Source of the DNA: Pseudobdellovibrionaceae bacterium
GTDB taxonomy: Bacteria; Bdellovibrionota; Bdellovibrionia; Bdellovibrionales; Bdellovibrionaceae
Assembly: GCA_030158485.1 (NCBI GenBank)
Contig: JAOASS010000003.1
Coordinates: 1-64,000 of the forward strand
Direction: 5' to 3'
DNA: 64,000 nt
Both the position numbers and the translations under genes were made by a program. The notes under the pieces are model-generated. The model was not told the DNA's origin, did not search any database, and saw nothing but the letters and a program-made list of their open reading frames with translations. Shown one piece after another: positions 61,372 to 64,000 of this stretch (the stretch's first letter is position 1; every line of letters begins with the position of its first letter).

Positions 61372-62481
61372 ATGAAGACTTCCATTTTACGTTGTCCTTA
61401 TCAAAATCAGTGCTCGGGATGTGAGTACTTGCATTTAGATTTGGAGCAGCAGAAACAAGCTAAAATTGAAAGCCTGAAGTCGCTTGCTAAAGGGCCTGTG
61501 AATTACAGATCTTTTGGTTTACAAGAGCTTCGCTCGCGTCTTGATTTTGTTATTCTAAACGGGAAAATCGGCCTTTATCAAAAAAACTCTTCTGAAGTTG
61601 TTGATATCGAAAAGTGTTTGCAACTCAGCCCTGCTTTACAAAGTTTTTTATCTGATTTTAGAAAAATTAGGTGGCCCGTAAAAAAAGCTTCAGTTAGACT
61701 TCGCGTCAGTCCTCAAGGCAAAAGGGGCGCATGGCTTGATTTCGCAAATGCAGACATTAAGCGCCTTTTAGAAGAAGAAACAATCTTCACTCAACTGCAG
61801 CAAATTTGTTTTGTTGAGATCGGCCAAAGGCACAAAGCTTTAATCCGTAAACCCCAGACAGGAAATTGGGGGCTGGGTGATCCTCAGTATCACCACTGGT
61901 CCAATTCTTGGTGCGTCGATCAAGAAGTTCCACTCTTTTCAACAGTGGGAAGCTTTACTCAGCCGAGTCATGTGTCCAATCAATTGATTACTCAAACTCT
62001 TTCCAAATGGTTTTCAGAAATTAAACCTGAACATGTTCTTGAATTTGGATCTGGAATTGGGAACCTCACTTTCCCCGCTTTAACTCACTCTAAAACCCAA
62101 GTGACGGCCACAGATTGGGACGAGAGAGCTTTAAAAGGGCTGGAACAAAGCTTGATTCACCAAGACTTACAAGTGAACATGAAATCTCAAACTTTGAGAT
62201 CAAGAGTGGATATTCAGCGCGGGGATTTTCGTTTAAATCTTCCCCGTATTGAACGGGTCGATGTGCTCTTATTAAATCCAGCTCGAAGTGGTGTGGGAAA
62301 TTTTTTAAAATCTCTGCTGCCGCTCAAGCCTCAACATATTATTTACATGTCTTGTTTCCCAGAAAGCTTTTTTTTGGATACTCAATGTTTAAATGAATAC
62401 TCAATGCAAAAAATCGAGCTGATGGATCAGTTCCCGAATACAAAACACATCGAGATTTTAAGTCACTGGGTAAGGCTTTGA
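61372..62481 (+). CDS. TrmA/RumA-type RNA (uracil-5-)methyltransferase
   Basis: A 369-residue SAM-dependent RNA methyltransferase. The Fe-S cysteines CPYQNQCSGC near the start, the SAM site LEFGSGIGNLTFPAL and the catalytic Cys in YMSCFP match the TrmA/RumA family, which makes m5U in tRNA or rRNA. The usual DPPR motif is replaced by LNPARSG. No TRAM domain is present. The frame is open from 61324, inside the upstream gene; ATG 61372 starts the Fe-S region. Exact RNA target unknown. Confidence 0.85.
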   Translation: MKTSILRCPYQNQCSGCEYLHLDLEQQKQAKIESLKSLAKGPVNYRSFGLQELRSRLDFVILNGKIGLYQKNSSEVVDIEKCLQLSPALQSFLSDFRKIRWPVKKASVRLRVSPQGKRGAWLDFANADIKRLLEEETIFTQLQQICFVEIGQRHKALIRKPQTGNWGLGDPQYHHWSNSWCVDQEVPLFSTVGSFTQPSHVSNQLITQTLSKWFSEIKPEHVLEFGSGIGNLTFPALTHSKTQVTATDWDERALKGLEQSLIHQDLQVNMKSQTLRSRVDIQRGDFRLNLPRIERVDVLLLNPARSGVGNFLKSLLPLKPQHIIYMSCFPESFFLDTQCLNEYSMQKIELMDQFPNTKHIEILSHWVRL

Positions 62482-62492
62482 TTTTGGGCTTC

Positions 62493-63062
62493 TTATTGAG
62501 GGCCATTGTGAAGCTTTAAGCCCGTTAGAGTTTCTTCCAAATCAACTCCTGAAGCCCAGGAAAAAAGTGGAATGATCACTAACCCTGTAATCAAAAGAAG
62601 TGTTAGCCGCAAAGTGGCTTTTAAAATCCATTTAAAAGTAAGTTCTTTCGGCGCGCGAGTGATTTGACAAGCCCACTGTCCGATTGTGTAAGAAAACACA
62701 GCGGGGCTTGCGACGTGATAAATCCAAAGAAAACTATAAAGCAAAGCAACTGTCCCGACGGGGGTTAGTTTCCATAAGCCTAAAAAAGCACTGCGCACAG
62801 AAGTATCGAAAGTACGACTGATCAGCCAAAAAATCAAAAAACAAGCTAAAGAAATAAATAAAAAATCCATGATCGAAGAAACTAAATTCCACATCATCGT
62901 CTGATTGGTATTTCTTTTTTTTCCTGGGCCACTGGGGCGCCCTTGTTTTTTAGGTTTCTCAGTTTCAAAATCCCAAAGCCAACGATTCGGATTAAACACT
63001 GGAATGTGTTCACGACCCGAAGGCTGATTCTGACCCTGAGGCTGCTGATCTATTTCTGCCAC
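62493..63062 (-). CDS. Putative RDD-like membrane protein
   Basis: A 189-residue protein with a charged, Gln/Pro-rich cytoplasmic N-terminus (about 55 residues) and three to four transmembrane helices. The layout, with an Asp in the first helix (SSIMDFLFI) and polar residues in the loop before the last helix, is like the RDD family, but the match is loose. It overlaps the next gene by one base and is probably co-transcribed with it. Confidence 0.55.
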   Translation of the reverse strand: MAEIDQQPQGQNQPSGREHIPVFNPNRWLWDFETEKPKKQGRPSGPGKKRNTNQTMMWNLVSSIMDFLFISLACFLIFWLISRTFDTSVRSAFLGLWKLTPVGTVALLYSFLWIYHVASPAVFSYTIGQWACQITRAPKELTFKWILKATLRLTLLLITGLVIIPLFSWASGVDLEETLTGLKLHNGPQ

Positions 63063-64000
63063 TATCTGACGCCTCCATTAGCAGGCTGACCGGGCGTCGC
63101 AGTAGAAGGAGTTTCAGAAGCGATCGGCGTCGGCTCAGGTAATGAAGGAATCACAGCAATTGGTGGCGGCGGAGTATAAGGAGTCGGTTGCGGCGGTGGA
63201 ACTGGTAATGGTCCAGGAGCTGGAGGAACATATTTTCCCGGTTTATTTTTTTGTCCCGACTTCGTTAAAGCATAAGCTCCGTAAAGAAAGAGGGCTCCCA
63301 CTGCAAGGGGGCAAATAATACTACAATCAAAGCCAGAGTCTTTTTTCCTTTTTTCAACTGCAACTTCACGACTTGCGGCAATTGGGTAACATTTTATTTG
63401 TCCGTCTTTATCAGGGGCTGGAGCCATCTGAGGGCCACATTTACTTGTGTCAGCCGTTGCAACCGGGAGTGGCACAGGAGTTATAGCAATACATTTTCCA
63501 TTTTCGACTTTTGGCTTTCCAGGGATTCCGGCTTCTCCAGTACCAGGCTCTAAGCAAGCGCACTTGTGGTCGTAGAAACCTGGTTTTCCGCTAGCCGTTT
63601 TACATTGTCCTTCTTCTGCGATCGGTGGTTGTTGGACGATGGGAGCTGGAGTGGGAATGGGGTTTTCATATTGTCCTTTGAGTGATTCAAAACCCTTTGC
63701 AAAGGCCAACTTTCTTTCTTTTAAAATAGCACAAGCATCACCTTGGTATTTTTCACCAAAGTTTGTAGTACCATCTAAATTTTTAGAATCACGGCATGTT
63801 CCAATTGCATCATTGATAAAAAGATTAAAATCTTGAACGACTGTGTTCATGAGTTCATCATATTTTTCTTGGCTGATAACTTTGCCGTCTTTGAAATATG
63901 ACGCACCCTCTTTTTCTTCTACTTTCAAGCGCTGTTTTATAAAAGCTTCAGTGTCCTTGGCCAAAGAATCTGCACGGAGTGGAGAGGCTCCGTCACAAGA
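63062..64000 (-). CDS. Proline- and cysteine-rich membrane protein, 5' part cut by the window
   Basis: The frame stays open to the window edge and a TTG at 63964 is only one possible start, so the gene probably begins beyond 64000. The visible 312 codons show a helical N-terminal part, a Cys-rich middle (EGQCKTASGKPGFYDHKCAC and CGPQ), one transmembrane helix (CSIICPLAVGALFLYGAYAL) and a Pro-rich C-terminal tail of about 70 residues. It may span the periplasm or contact peptidoglycan, but no family is recognised. Confidence 0.65.
   Translation of the reverse strand, partial: SCDGASPLRADSLAKDTEAFIKQRLKVEEKEGASYFKDGKVISQEKYDELMNTVVQDFNLFINDAIGTCRDSKNLDGTTNFGEKYQGDACAILKERKLAFAKGFESLKGQYENPIPTPAPIVQQPPIAEEGQCKTASGKPGFYDHKCACLEPGTGEAGIPGKPKVENGKCIAITPVPLPVATADTSKCGPQMAPAPDKDGQIKCYPIAASREVAVEKRKKDSGFDCSIICPLAVGALFLYGAYALTKSGQKNKPGKYVPPAPGPLPVPPPQPTPYTPPPPIAVIPSLPEPTPIASETPSTATPGQPANGGVR

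Noticed and set aside
1-64000. tRNA genes, CRISPR arrays, prophage or insertion sequences
   Set aside because: Reading the intergenic stretches showed no cloverleaf with a T-loop motif, no regularly spaced repeats and no transposase, integrase or phage structural genes.

Overview
The window is about 64 kb of moderately AT-rich bacterial chromosome with tightly packed protein genes. I see no tRNA, rRNA, CRISPR array, prophage or insertion sequence. Gene content and style point to a Gram-negative of the Bdellovibrio type (phylum Bdellovibrionota). Supporting signs are many lipoproteins and small exported proteins with Sec or lipobox signals, outer-membrane barrels (MipA/OmpV-like), a BamB-like lipoprotein beside a YfgM-like protein, a YebC that begins MGKSW, a PilZ protein and several secreted hydrolases. 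The assignment is an inference from content; no marker RNA is present.

Layout. 1-6.5 kb: lipoprotein, mutS, small proteins, a cysteine-rich protein coupled to sufE, and a secreted trypsin-like protease. 6.6-11.5 kb: yebC diverging from a DUF455 ferritin-like gene, a large lipoprotein, a pterin-synthase-like gene with an SDR, and a YkgJ-type protein. 11.6-18.4 kb: acyl-CoA dehydrogenase with an oligopeptide-binding protein, an M50 protease, trpS, scpA-scpB. 18.4-23.6 kb: the nrdAB operon with a long leader, an NrdR-like box and an unlisted 50-codon ORF. 23.9-28.4 kb: radical SAM YhcC-like protein, MnmC-like methyltransferase, GYF-PilZ protein, kup. 28.5-34.5 kb: small exported proteins (one copy broken), a vanillyl-alcohol-oxidase-type flavoprotein, then epimerase, PP-loop ATPase and patatin. 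34.6-39.2 kb: envelope proteins, DedA, two outer-membrane proteins, an M23 peptidase. 39.3-46.6 kb: rpiB-glyA and the fatty-acid cluster yceD-rpmF-fabH-fabD-fabG-acpP-fabF, without plsX. 46.7-49.8 kb: an ABC importer led by a 2-oxoglutarate oxygenase gene. 50.4-54.0 kb: leucine-dehydrogenase-like gene, yfgM-like, bamB-like, lipoprotein. 54.1-64 kb: hypotheticals, a propeller-PA-M28-PDZ peptidase, a ClsC-like PLD lipoprotein, a TrmA/RumA-type methyltransferase, and an RDD-like protein with a proline/cysteine-rich protein cut by the window end.

The main regulatory signals are these. (1) Several genes without a Shine-Dalgarno (mutS, the SDR gene, yebC, M50 protease, trpS, dedA, the oxygenase) have a promoter-like -35/-10 pair whose -10 ends 6-9 nt before the ATG, which predicts leaderless mRNAs. 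(2) Two of these, plus the acyl-CoA dehydrogenase operon, share an unusually conserved promoter spacer. (3) A 17-bp palindrome of the form TGTC-N9-(G/A)ACA lies upstream of four genes for small or exported proteins. Start codons were re-chosen where these signals or a clear ribosome-binding site argued for it.
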